Assembly (NCBI GenBank): GCA_964511065.1
Contig: CAZEEG010000003.1
Coordinates: 34,400 to 98,399, forward strand
Direction of reading: 5' to 3'
Length of the DNA stretch: 64,000 bases
Origin: CALBRZ01 sp964511065
GTDB taxonomy: Bacteria; Planctomycetota; Planctomycetia; Pirellulales; S012-138
The notes under the pieces were generated by a model. The model did not search any database. It saw only the letters and a program-made list of their open reading frames with translations, and was not told the origin of the DNA. A program made the position numbers and the translations under genes. Shown in pieces: positions 38,662-47,546 of the stretch (within the stretch, counting starts at the first letter, position 1; each line of letters begins with the position of its first letter).

Positions 38662-41600
38662 ATGCCGTTCTACTCGCAGTTCAACCGTTCGCTTCGTGTG
38701 AAGACTCCCTTGGGCGAGGACCAATTGCTGCCGGTCCGTTTTTCCGGCACCGAGGCTTTGTCGCAATTGTTCCGCTTTGAGTTGGAACTGCTCGCACCGC
38801 TGGATGCCGAGATTGCCTTCGACAAGATCCTCGGCCAGTCGGTGACCGTGGAACTGCAAGACCCCGTGGGGTTTCCCCGGTACTTCAACGGCATTGTGCG
38901 TACGTTTGAAGAAGGCATGGCCGACAACGAGTTTCTGCATTTCAAAGCGGAAATCGTCCCGCAGTTGTGGCTGGCCACGCAGCGGTTTCGCAGCCGGATC
39001 TTTCAGCAAAAGTCGGTGCCCGAGATTCTGGCCACGGTATTCGAAGGCATGCAGACTTCGGTCGAGCTATCGGGCACATACTCTCCGCGCAACTACTGCG
39101 TGCAGTACCAGGAGACCGATTTCGAATTTGCTTCGCGCCTCATGGAGGAGGAGGGCATCTTTTACTACTTCAGGCACGAGCAGGACAGTCACTGCCTGGT
39201 GGTGACCGATGGCCCCTACCAGCTTAAAGATTTGCAGGATTGTCCGACCCTGTATTTCGACCCGCTCGAAGGCGGAATGCGCGATGGCCCGTGCGTCTAT
39301 GCCTGGCACAAGCGGCAAGAAATTTGCGCCAGCCAAGTCACGCTTTGGGACCACACTTTTGAACTGCCGGGCAAGAATCTGGAAGCCCAGGCAGCGGTCC
39401 AGCAAACGGTACAGGTGGGCCAGGTATCGCACAGCCTGCCCGGCACGGAGGAAACGCTGGAAGTCTATGAATTTCCCGGCCGCTACGCCCAGCGTTACGA
39501 CGGCATCGATCCCGGCGGCGCCCCCCGGCCCGACGATCTACAGAACCTGTACACCGATAACACCCAAACTGCCAAGGTGGCCATCGAGGCTAAAGCCGCC
39601 GCGGCGTTGCACATCGGCGGCCAAACCAACACGGCCACCCTTTGCCCCGGTTACACGTTCACGCTCGAGCGGCATATCAACGCCAACGGGAAATACCTGC
39701 TCGTTGAAGTTACCCACCGGGCCGAGTTGCCAAGCAACTACCGATCCGACCGCAACGCTACGGGTTTCCGATACGAAAACGAGTTTGCGTGCCTGCCCGA
39801 GGGACTCAGCTTCCGTCCGCAGCGGACCACGCCGCGCCCGCGCGTGATGGGGCTGCAAACAGCCACGGTGGTGGGGCCACAGGGCGACCAACTGTTTCTC
39901 GATCGCTATGGCCGAATCAAGGTGCAGTTCCACTGGGACCGCGAGGGCCAGAACGACGGCAACAGTTCCTGCTGGCTGCGGGTTTCGCAAGCCTGGGCGG
40001 GACAGGGCTGGGGAGCGTTCTTCTGGCCACGCGTGGGCCACGAAGTGCTGGTGGGTTTTCTGGAAGGCGATCCGGACCGGCCGATCGTCGTCGGCAGCGT
40101 CTACAACGCCCAGAATATGCCGCCCATGGAGATGCCCCAACAAGCCACGGCCTGCGGCTTCAAATCGTGTACCGTGGGCGGCGACCCTGCCACGCAGTTC
40201 AACTGCCTTGTGTTCTACGACAAGCCCGGCGACGAACACGTCCACATCCACTCCGAAACGCACGAGTGCATCACCAGCGAAAGCTCAAACTTCCGCCGCA
40301 CCTACGGCCCGCACATCGAAGTGGTGGGAGTCTTGCCTCTGGGGGCGGGCGGCGGTGGTGGTGCGCTCGATCCGGATGGCAACGACATGTTGCTTCCCCC
40401 CGCATTTGACCTGCTGAAACCGGCCGGCCTGACGGTTCCTCCGCACGGCCGCTGCGAAAGACAAACCACTGGCGTCCCGCCATTCACACTTCCGGAACAT
40501 AGCGGCGGTGGCGGCGGCATTCTCGATTGGGCTGTGGCGCCCAGCGAGTTTGCCAAGGGAAGCGCTTTCAACGACATCTGGAAAACACTTCTGCCCGGTT
40601 CTCAAAAATACCAGCTAGGCAGCCAGGTCAATGCCACGGTGTTCGGCGATCGCAGCGCCCACATCATGTTCGGCGCCGATAACCGCGTGTGTATCGATCC
40701 CGAGGCACTCCTGTGGGGAATGCTGCCGGGGTTCAAGGGTGGCGTCGCAGCAGCCATCCTCAGCGGGCTGGGCGGGGCCAACAGCATGGTGGTGGGGCCT
40801 GCCGCCTCGCTCCAGTACTACCACGCCCTGAACGTGCGGCGCGGCAAGCAGTTCAATTTCGATGCCCCCAGTTTTGCCAAGAACCCCACCAATCCCAAGT
40901 ATCTCACCGCTCCAGTCGTGGTCATGGCCGGCCTGACGATGGCAACGGCCCTAGTGGGCGATCTGATGGTGGCTATCAAGGCCCGCGTCGACAATACCGA
41001 CAACTCCGAGGATTACCCCACTTGGGCCACGTTCCTGGCCACGTTCGTCAGCAGCAAGTGCCAGGCCCTCCTGGAGGAGATGGAGAAACTCAACGCCGAG
41101 ATCATGCACGCGGAAAAGCACGCCACCCAAGCAGCCAATGTGGGCCAGCAGGCGGCGGGCTTGGCGCTGCAGCAATCGTGCGGTGTCGACACCTTCAGCA
41201 TCCTCGTCAACTACGCGCAGCGCACCGTGCTCTCGGGCATGGACGCAGTCTTGCCGCCCGATGTCGCCCCCGACCAGGTCCTGGCAGAAAACAATCTCAT
41301 CGCCGAAGGCAACTACACGCGCCGCGCCGTCGGCGATATCTGCCTGAATTCCGAGGGGCATGAAGGCGCGGCCACCGTGACCTCTATTTCCGCGATGGGA
41401 GGCGGCGAGACCGCATACAACGGGCTGGTCAGCCTCTATGGCAGCAAAGGGGTCCAAATGCAGGCCGGGGTGGCGGAGCCGACCTTCGTCAAGGTGGAAA
41501 CCTCGGCCAGCGCCGGCAAGCTCTGCGTGGTGAACGGCAATCTCGGCGCGAGCAGCTTCGTACATATTCGCCAGGGCATGCCGGGACTCGGCCCGCAAAT

Positions 41601-41919
41601 CACCCTGGCCCAAACTCCCCCCAGCCTCCAAATCTCCGTGGGCGACGCTCCGGCGGCCGGTTCGGTCATCAATATGACCACGACTTCGCTGGAGCTGAGC
41701 ATCGGCCAGGCCAAAATCTCCATGAGCCCCGATTCCATCACGCTGTCGGTCGGAACCTCCAAGCTGGAGCTGGCTGCAGCCGGCGTCACCATCGGCGGCA
41801 ATGACATTACCGTCGGCAGCGGTTCCACGATGTCCGCCACCTACCAGGCCACTTCCCTTGCCCTCAAGGGAAGTGGTACAGCCAACCTGTCAGGCGGAAT
41901 GATCAATATCGGTTCGTAA
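38662..41919 (+). CDS. vgrG: VgrG-type spike protein with long C-terminal extension
   Basis: The protein has 1085 residues. The ATG at 38662 opens the standard VgrG start (MPFYSQFNRSLRVKTPLGED). Residues about 1-380 are the gp27-like part (YCVQYQETDFEFASRLMEEE, GIFYYFRHE). The gp5 OB-fold follows (DRYGRIKVQFHWDREG near 412; GWGAFFWPRVGHEVLVGFL; DPDRPIVVGSVYN). After HIHSETHECI the chain departs from a simple needle: two Gly-rich loops (about 562 and 614), two hydrophobic stretches (about 693-718 and 746-771), a heptad-patterned helix (about 795-845), and then a beta-helix-like repeat region to the end (LELSIGQAKISMSPDSITLS). VgrG trimers form the puncturing tip of type VI secretion and related contractile injectors. 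The insert could be effector or loading domains. The PAAR gene follows after 161 bases. Confidence 0.9.
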   Translation: MPFYSQFNRSLRVKTPLGEDQLLPVRFSGTEALSQLFRFELELLAPLDAEIAFDKILGQSVTVELQDPVGFPRYFNGIVRTFEEGMADNEFLHFKAEIVPQLWLATQRFRSRIFQQKSVPEILATVFEGMQTSVELSGTYSPRNYCVQYQETDFEFASRLMEEEGIFYYFRHEQDSHCLVVTDGPYQLKDLQDCPTLYFDPLEGGMRDGPCVYAWHKRQEICASQVTLWDHTFELPGKNLEAQAAVQQTVQVGQVSHSLPGTEETLEVYEFPGRYAQRYDGIDPGGAPRPDDLQNLYTDNTQTAKVAIEAKAAAALHIGGQTNTATLCPGYTFTLERHINANGKYLLVEVTHRAELPSNYRSDRNATGFRYENEFACLPEGLSFRPQRTTPRPRVMGLQTATVVGPQGDQLFLDRYGRIKVQFHWDREGQNDGNSSCWLRVSQAWAGQGWGAFFWPRVGHEVLVGFLEGDPDRPIVVGSVYNAQNMPPMEMPQQATACGFKSCTVGGDPATQFNCLVFYDKPGDEHVHIHSETHECITSESSNFRRTYGPHIEVVGVLPLGAGGGGGALDPDGNDMLLPPAFDLLKPAGLTVPPHGRCERQTTGVPPFTLPEHSGGGGGILDWAVAPSEFAKGSAFNDIWKTLLPGSQKYQLGSQVNATVFGDRSAHIMFGADNRVCIDPEALLWGMLPGFKGGVAAAILSGLGGANSMVVGPAASLQYYHALNVRRGKQFNFDAPSFAKNPTNPKYLTAPVVVMAGLTMATALVGDLMVAIKARVDNTDNSEDYPTWATFLATFVSSKCQALLEEMEKLNAEIMHAEKHATQAANVGQQAAGLALQQSCGVDTFSILVNYAQRTVLSGMDAVLPPDVAPDQVLAENNLIAEGNYTRRAVGDICLNSEGHEGAATVTSISAMGGGETAYNGLVSLYGSKGVQMQAGVAEPTFVKVETSASAGKLCVVNGNLGASSFVHIRQGMPGLGPQITLAQTPPSLQISVGDAPAAGSVINMTTTSLELSIGQAKISMSPDSITLSVGTSKLELAAAGVTIGGNDITVGSGSTMSATYQATSLALKGSGTANLSGGMINIGS

Positions 41920-42080
41920 CCGTTTAAGCTGCCGATCACCATCCCCCCTATATATGATCCACATGAGGAATCCGTGATGATGCTGCCGGCGTTATTCTTG
42001 TCATCGGTATGATGGCGCACTTGAAACGCGCGGCGGACCACATCCTATTGGCGCTTATCGTACTATCGAGGACACGATCC

Positions 42081-42377
42081 ATGCCTCCTGCCGCCCGTGT
42101 CGGCGATATGCACACTTGCCCGATGCAAACGCCCGGCGTCCCGCCCATTCCGCACGTTGGCGGGCCGATTCTGCCGCCTGGTGCGGTGAAAGTGTTGATT
42201 TGCGGTCAGCCCGCTGCCCGCGTGGGCGACATGGCCACCTGCGTGGGCCCGCCCGACAGCATCGCCAAGGGCTCGACCAAGGTGTTCATTGCCGGTCAAC
42301 CGGCTGCCAGGGCCGGCGACACCACCGCGCACGGCGGATCCATTGCCATGGGTGCGCCGACGGTGATGATTTCATAA
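42081..42377 (+). CDS. PAAR-domain spike-tip protein
   Basis: The protein has 98 residues. The ATG at 42081 has GAGG 9 bases upstream. The PAAR motif occurs twice in full form: QPAARVGDMATC and QPAARAGDTTAHGG, with an N-terminal MPPAARVGDMHTC. The His and Cys residues fit the zinc site at the apex of PAAR cones. Length matches stand-alone PAAR proteins with no fused toxin. It should cap the VgrG trimer from the gene upstream. Confidence 0.92.
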   Translation: MPPAARVGDMHTCPMQTPGVPPIPHVGGPILPPGAVKVLICGQPAARVGDMATCVGPPDSIAKGSTKVFIAGQPAARAGDTTAHGGSIAMGAPTVMIS

Positions 42378-42838
42378 CTGTCTCAAGCGCCGCGCGGCTG
42401 TTGCGGACGTTTGCTGTGTAGGCGCCAATCATGAGTAGTCATTTCACTTGATGCCAGCAACTTTATTGATGCTTGCGCAACGTTTCGCCATTTCACCGCA
42501 AGTCCGTTCCCTGAAACGCGACTGATGGTGCTGAAAAACGGATGCAGGACGAAGCGGATACCCCAACGCCTCCATATTGACGGCGCGATACTCAGATCGC
42601 TGACATATCCGTAACCGTCTGCATGAACGTTACAACCGGCATCATCCGTTAATCTGCCTGGAACATCCATTCTCTACGGCTCTTGCCCGATTTATATAAC
42701 ACTGCCCGATTCGCCGAACTGCCTGCGCTCCCGGCCCGGGCACCATTGCCTGACCGTTACATGGTCTCATGGCGGCGCAGGTAATCGCTTCGCCGCAGTT
42801 GCAATTCCGCACCACCATTTCGACCTCGATCAGCCAAC
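42378..42838. other. Lower-GC gene-free stretch after PAAR, 461 bases
   Basis: The base composition is visibly more AT-rich than the flanking genes (for example around 42420-42700). The only long frame (minus strand, 42383-42670, 95 codons) has no family resemblance and no ribosome site. Possible remnants of a lost gene cannot be excluded. A TATATAAC box lies near 42692, which could be part of a promoter for the downstream genes. Confidence 0.4.
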
Positions 42839-43573
42839 ATGAACGCCACCATCCGTCAACGCCTGAACGAGCTTCCGCTCAGCGATGCCGCGAGGCAACT
42901 GCTGGCCGCGGCCGACGCGCCCCGGCAGTTCGTTTGCGCCTTGCAGCATCAAGGGCTGGAGAGCGATGCCCTCCGGGTTCTGCCGCACATGTTGCCGCAC
43001 CGGGTGTCGGTCTGGTGGGGATGCCTCTGCGTTTGGGATGCCCAGCGGTCGCAGCCTAACGAGACACACCTCCTGGCGATTGAATCCGTCGTGCGGTGGG
43101 TGCTGCTGCCCAGCGAAACGCTCCGGCGCACCTGCGAACATTTCGGCCGAGCATTGGGGCCAGGCGTTTCCCCGGGGGCATTGGCCCTGGCGGCCTTTTG
43201 GAGCGGCGGCAGCATGTCAGCCCCCGACCTCCCGCATGTCGCACCGCCGGTCGAACTGACTTCGCAAGTCATCGGCAGCGTGCTGCATATGGCAGCGGTC
43301 GAACGCGACCCGCTCCGCTTCGCCGATCATTATCGGCAGTACCTGGCGATTGGACTGGAAGTGGCCGCGGGGCGACTGCTTTGGACCGCCTCGGGCACGA
43401 CGGCTGATCGGCCCGCCAACGCCCGACCGCCGCTCGACGCTTCGCAAGTTTCCGACAACGTGCGAATCCTGCACACGCGTGGCCATCGGTTGAACGGCCC
43501 GCATGCAACAGCATCGGGCATTGTCACCACCGGCAATGTTGATCCGTCCCTCCCAGCGCACGAGGTGCTGTGA
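42839..43573 (+). CDS. Unknown protein A of a paralogous pair beside VgrG/PAAR
   Basis: The protein has 244 residues and is soluble, with no signal peptide. It shares a clear core with the next gene: VSVWWGCLCVWDAQR versus the neighbour's QRIWWGCMALWHVYR, and GALALAAFWSGGSMSAPDL versus GALALAAYWSEGSMSLPDL, then ELTSQVIGS versus DLSSQVLAS. The family resembles planctomycete proteins that I associate tentatively with the DUF6931 name; I cannot confirm this without a search. Its stop overlaps the start of the next gene, so the two are probably made together. A role as adaptor or chaperone for a spike effector is inferred from position only. Confidence 0.75.
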   Translation: MNATIRQRLNELPLSDAARQLLAAADAPRQFVCALQHQGLESDALRVLPHMLPHRVSVWWGCLCVWDAQRSQPNETHLLAIESVVRWVLLPSETLRRTCEHFGRALGPGVSPGALALAAFWSGGSMSAPDLPHVAPPVELTSQVIGSVLHMAAVERDPLRFADHYRQYLAIGLEVAAGRLLWTASGTTADRPANARPPLDASQVSDNVRILHTRGHRLNGPHATASGIVTTGNVDPSLPAHEVL

Positions 43574-44202
43574 TGAGCGCCGCTGCGACCTCCGAACGAC
43601 AAGTTGCCGATATCCTCGCGCAATACGAGGCCAGCGATACCGCGCACAAGCTGTATCGTTCGATGATGGAATCGGTTTCAACCACCAGGAAACCAACGGC
43701 GCCGATTGGCCCTGCGGCTTTCGCTGCCCTGCTGGCAGAGCAAGGCGATCCGGCCGACGCCGTGGAATTTCTGGCAAGGTGGCTCTCGCCGCGCCAGCGA
43801 ATCTGGTGGGGCTGCATGGCACTGTGGCATGTGTATCGTCCCAACCCACCGGCCGCGATCGACGCTACGCTGGCCGCGCTTGTACGCTGGGTGGAAGATC
43901 CGTCCGATGAGAACCGCCGTGCCGCCCGAGCTGCGGGCGAGGTACTAGGGCCACGACATCCGGTGGGTGCGCTGGCTTTGGCGGCCTATTGGAGCGAAGG
44001 CAGCATGTCGCTCCCCGACCTGCCAGAAGTCTTGCCGCCGGCGGACCTTTCATCGCAGGTGTTGGCCTCCACGCTGAGCATGGCCGTCAACAGCCAACCG
44101 TTTGAACAAAGCCGCAACCTGTTCCAGCATTTCGTGAAGTTGGGGCTGGAAGTGGCCGCCGAGGCCAACCATTGGGAAGTGGCCACCGCCGAGCAAGGGT
44201 AA
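43573..44202 (+). CDS. Unknown protein B of the paralogous pair
   Basis: The protein has 209 residues. Its ATG (43573-43575) overlaps the TGA of the preceding gene (TGATG), which points to translational coupling. It is paralogous to protein A over about 130 residues (the WWGC, GALALAA-WS-GSMS-PDL and SQVLAS segments). There is no membrane helix and no recognised catalytic motif. Two coupled, diverged copies suggest a heteromeric complex. The possible DUF6931 link is a guess from memory. Confidence 0.78.
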   Translation: MSAAATSERQVADILAQYEASDTAHKLYRSMMESVSTTRKPTAPIGPAAFAALLAEQGDPADAVEFLARWLSPRQRIWWGCMALWHVYRPNPPAAIDATLAALVRWVEDPSDENRRAARAAGEVLGPRHPVGALALAAYWSEGSMSLPDLPEVLPPADLSSQVLASTLSMAVNSQPFEQSRNLFQHFVKLGLEVAAEANHWEVATAEQG

Positions 44203-44306
44203 ATGCCCCCCGGGGGGAGGCGCATCGCATCGGTCCCCGGCACCATACCGGCAGCTACCTGACTGTAACCGCGGTCCCATCAACTTGATGATCGAGGAAT
44301 ACCGCC

Positions 44307-44762
44307 ATGCCTGCTCCTTCATTCGACGACTTTTGCAGCGACTTCCGCCAGTTCCGCGCCATGGTGGGCAAAGTGCTGGAAACGACGAAGGATGGTCCGC
44401 TCAAGCAGCAGTTGGCCGAGGCCACCAAGGCAATGGATGAGCGGTTCAATACGGCTCTAACGGTGTATCCGCAGACCATGGCCAGTCTGCAAGCGCGCAA
44501 ACAGGCGGTCATTCAGAAGCTCCAGGAACAACAGGCCAAGCTTGCAGCCATGCAGGAGCAGGCTCAAACGGTGACGGCCAAACCCAAGGCTCCCAAGGGT
44601 CCGGCGGCTCCCCCCAAGCTGGCGCCCGTCGATCCGGCCCTGGGTTCCCGGCTTCGCGAAGAACTGCTGGCCCGCTTCGGCAAGCCGCAAGACGAAGAAG
44701 CCAACCCGGCCATCCGCGAAGTGTGGGAAGACTGGGATTGGGAGCATTGGGAGAAGAACTAG
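44307..44762 (+). CDS. Small coiled-coil protein of the spike locus
   Basis: The protein has 151 residues. The ATG has GAGGAA 8 bases upstream. The N-terminal part (about 1-45) is helical, and residues about 45-90 form a strong heptad-type helix rich in Gln, Lys and Ala (KQAVIQKLQEQQAKLAAMQE). A Lys/Pro/Ala-rich linker follows, then an acidic, Trp-rich C-terminus (WEDWDWEHWEKN). There is no signal peptide. No family recognised. It fits a small structural or loading partner of the spike proteins. Confidence 0.75.
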   Translation: MPAPSFDDFCSDFRQFRAMVGKVLETTKDGPLKQQLAEATKAMDERFNTALTVYPQTMASLQARKQAVIQKLQEQQAKLAAMQEQAQTVTAKPKAPKGPAAPPKLAPVDPALGSRLREELLARFGKPQDEEANPAIREVWEDWDWEHWEKN

Positions 44763-44781
44763 ACTCTGCGCTCACTCCCCC

Positions 44782-45582
44782 GTGGCCGATCGGACCGCCA
44801 TGCACCGCCGCGATGCCGTCTCCATTGCCATTCCCTTTGTGCGGCAGCCCCAGCACCGGCAGCAACGCATGTGCGGCGCCGCCGCGCTGGCGATGATCTA
44901 TCGCTACTGGGCAGGTGAATCGGCACACGGTGTGCCGCCGCAACATCGAACGCCGGCAGCTAAATGGCCAACCGTTGCGGGCGATTCGCCGGCATCAGCA
45001 CCGCAACGTACGGCATCGCCGCCAATCGACCGCGACACGCTCACGTGCCAGATGATTTGGGGCCGGATTGCCACGAACGATGGACGCGGCGGACGCTACG
45101 CCCGATGCTACCGCCTCGCAGCCGACTTGTGCCATGCCGGCATTGCGGCAACGGTCCTCCAAGCGGCCGCGCCCTGGACGGCGCTCCAGGCTGCCGCCCA
45201 GGCCGGTTTGCCGACGATCGTCAATCTGCGTCTTGCTGCCGATTCGGCACTGGGGCACTTTGCCGTGGTAACAGCCATCGGCAGTGAGCACATTGGCCTG
45301 CACGACCCCCAGTTTGGCCCGAACCGGTTGCTCCAGCGCGAACCGTTTCTGCAACTTTGGACAACCGCCGTCGCAGGCGGCGAAACGGTTGGCAGCACCA
45401 TGATCGTGGCCGCCGGGCCACAGCCTGTGCTGGGCGCGCTCAGGCCTTGGCCGGAACAGACCTGCGGACGTTGCCAGCGACCGTTCCCCATCCCGCCGAT
45501 CCAATCCCTGCTGGCCGCCGCGTCGGGCGTTTTCTGCCCTTGGTGCGATCAAGGCTGGCAACTACGCGTGGCCGGAGTATGA
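44782..45582 (+). CDS. C39/papain-like cysteine peptidase with C-terminal zinc ribbon
   Basis: The protein has 266 residues from a GTG at 44782 (an ATG at 44800 is equally possible). The peptidase-C39-type core shows QQRMCGAAALAMIYRYW (Cys31 as nucleophile, preceded by Gln residues) and GHFAVVTAIGSEHIGLHDP (the catalytic His, then the Asp-Pro strand). A Pro/Ala-rich insert separates these parts. The C-terminus carries C-G-R-C and C-P-W-C about 24 residues apart, a zinc-ribbon pattern. There is no ABC-transporter domain, so this is not a bacteriocin exporter. At the end of the VgrG-PAAR run it is a candidate effector or processing protease; this is inference. Confidence 0.72.
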   Translation: MADRTAMHRRDAVSIAIPFVRQPQHRQQRMCGAAALAMIYRYWAGESAHGVPPQHRTPAAKWPTVAGDSPASAPQRTASPPIDRDTLTCQMIWGRIATNDGRGGRYARCYRLAADLCHAGIAATVLQAAAPWTALQAAAQAGLPTIVNLRLAADSALGHFAVVTAIGSEHIGLHDPQFGPNRLLQREPFLQLWTTAVAGGETVGSTMIVAAGPQPVLGALRPWPEQTCGRCQRPFPIPPIQSLLAAASGVFCPWCDQGWQLRVAGV

Positions 45583-45752
45583 AGCCGGTCTGACCTGCCG
45601 TCTGGCCGCCTTGGAGCTTGCCAGGCCGCTACGATCGTTACGGTCGACCAGGTCCGATTTCAGTACATAGACATCGGGCCAATTGACGGATAAGCTGCGG
45701 ATGGTTGCATGTGTTCCCTCCGTTGCCTTTCACGCCGTCCAGCATTATTCCC

Positions 45753-47303
45753 ATGTCGATTGCCGCACAGGTCGATGCCATATTCCTGCATCCCGACGAT
45801 AACATTTGCGTGGCCACGCGGTTGATACCCTCGGGTAAGGAGGTTGCCGCCGGATCGTCCAGCGTCAGGGCGACGGCCGACGTGCGATTGGGGCACAAGA
45901 TGGCCGTGCGGCAGATTCCGCAGGGTGAAGCGGTCCTGAAGTACGGGCAAGTGATCGGCTTTGCGACCCGGCACATTGAACCTGGCGACTGGGTCCACAC
46001 ACACAATCTTTCGGCTGGTTCCTTCAACCGCGACTACGAGTTTGCCACGGCCATCCCTCCTGACCCGGCCCCGCTGGAGGGTCGCACCTTCATGGGATAC
46101 CGCCGGGCCGACGGCCGCGCCGCCACGCGCAATTACATTGCCATCATTTCGTCGGTCAATTGTTCGGCCTCGGTGAGCAAGTACCTGGCCCAGCGGATGC
46201 CGGCCGAGTTGCTCAAAAAGTATCCTCAGATCGACGGCATCCTTCCCCTTACGCACAAAGGCGGCTGCGGCATGCAGTACGCCGGGGAGGACCACCAGCA
46301 GCTTACCCGGGTGCTGGCCGGCTTCGCCAAACATGCCAACGTGGGCGGGTATCTGCTGGTCGGGTTGGGCTGCGAGACAGGCACCCTGCAATACCTGCTC
46401 AACGAAGGGGGACTGGTCCAGATTCAGGGGGCCAGCACGACGCACGTCCCGGCGCGGGTGCTTTCGATCCAGGAATGCGGCGGCACGCAGCGCACCATCG
46501 AAGCCGGGCTCGAAGCCATCGCCGAGTTGCTGCCTCGAGTTAACGACGTGCGCCGCGAACCCATTCCCGCCAGCGAACTGATCCTGGGCCTGGAGTGTGG
46601 CGGGTCTGACGGCAACTCGGGCATCACGGCCAATCCGGCCTTGGGCGTGGCCAGCGATCTGCTGGTGGCCGCCGGCGGAACCAGCATCCTCTCGGAAACC
46701 CCTGAGATTTACGGTGCCGAACACCTGCTTACGCGGCGGGCCAAGTCCAGGCAGATTGGCGAGCAACTGGTCGAACGCATTCGCTGGTGGGAGAAGTACA
46801 CGGCCCTGTTTGGGGCCGAGATCGACAACAACCCCTCGCCGGGCAACAAGGAAGGCGGCCTCACCACCATTTATGAAAAGTCGCTGGGGGCCGTCGCCAA
46901 GGGGGGATCGACGGCGCTGGCCGGCGTCTATCGCTATGCCGAGCCTGTCACCAGCCGTGGACTGGTGGTGATGGATACGCCCGGTTACGACCCCGCCAGC
47001 ATCACCGGCATGGTGGCCGGTGGAGCCAACGTGGTGTGCTTCACCACGGGTCGCGGTAGCTGCTTTGGCTGCAAGCCGGTACCGTCGATCAAGATCGCAA
47101 CCAATACGCCCATGTACGAGCGCATGATCGACGACATGGACCTCGATGCGGGCGTGATCCTGGCCGGAACCCCGGTCGAGGAAGTTGGACGGCAGATTTT
47201 CGAGATGATTCTTGAAGTCGCCAGCGGTCGCAAGACCAAGAGCGAGGAGCACGGCATCGGCGAAGAAGAGTTTGCCCCCTGGAGCATTGGACCAACGCTC
47301 TAA
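45753..47303 (+). CDS. uxaA: UxaA-family sugar-acid dehydratase (altronate dehydratase type)
   Basis: The protein has 516 residues. The ATG at 45753 begins a normal N-terminus; no ribosome site is obvious. The SAF domain (about 1-95) includes VRLGHKMAVRQIPQGEAV, KYGQVIGFATRHIEPGDWVH and THN. The catalytic part contains GYRRADGRAATRNYIAI, THKGGCGMQ, GLGCETG, LGLECGGSDGNSGITANPA and TGRGSCFGCKP, typical of UxaA/GarD iron-dependent dehydratases. Having both parts in one chain fits altronate dehydratase; galactarate dehydratase (GarD) is the alternative. It would turn a hexonate into a 2-keto-3-deoxy acid for the Entner-Doudoroff route. No uxaB/uxaC neighbours are present. Confidence 0.85.
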   Translation: MSIAAQVDAIFLHPDDNICVATRLIPSGKEVAAGSSSVRATADVRLGHKMAVRQIPQGEAVLKYGQVIGFATRHIEPGDWVHTHNLSAGSFNRDYEFATAIPPDPAPLEGRTFMGYRRADGRAATRNYIAIISSVNCSASVSKYLAQRMPAELLKKYPQIDGILPLTHKGGCGMQYAGEDHQQLTRVLAGFAKHANVGGYLLVGLGCETGTLQYLLNEGGLVQIQGASTTHVPARVLSIQECGGTQRTIEAGLEAIAELLPRVNDVRREPIPASELILGLECGGSDGNSGITANPALGVASDLLVAAGGTSILSETPEIYGAEHLLTRRAKSRQIGEQLVERIRWWEKYTALFGAEIDNNPSPGNKEGGLTTIYEKSLGAVAKGGSTALAGVYRYAEPVTSRGLVVMDTPGYDPASITGMVAGGANVVCFTTGRGSCFGCKPVPSIKIATNTPMYERMIDDMDLDAGVILAGTPVEEVGRQIFEMILEVASGRKTKSEEHGIGEEEFAPWSIGPTL

Positions 47304-47546
47304 GGGGGCCTTCCGCGCCACGGCCTGCCGGATGCACCATTCGTGGCATCAGGCCGTGCCACTGCAACGGCTCTGCCGAGGCAGCCCTAAGCATGAAGGC
47401 AGCCAGCCGTAAGTCAGGCTCTTGCCAGAGCAAGCTGGCGCCCCCGCGGCAAAGCAACAGGCAGTGGCCATTTTTCGTCGCCTCGGATTGAATCACGACA
47501 ACACGCTGAACGGAAACCCTCCGCCCTCATTGCATGGAGACTTGGG

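Noticed and set aside
42383..42670. A 95-codon minus-strand frame after PAAR as a possible immunity gene
   Set aside because: No ribosome site, wrong strand relative to the run, and no recognisable fold; kept only as a note on the AT-richer patch.
38662..45582. A complete type VI secretion system
   Set aside because: Only VgrG and PAAR are recognisable. No TssB/C sheath, Hcp, baseplate, TssJLM or ClpV gene is in the window.
45660..47321. A 553-codon open frame antisense to the UxaA-type gene
   Set aside because: Composition is typical of a high-GC antisense shadow (Arg/Gly/Ala/His-rich), there is no family resemblance, and the opposite strand encodes an obvious enzyme.
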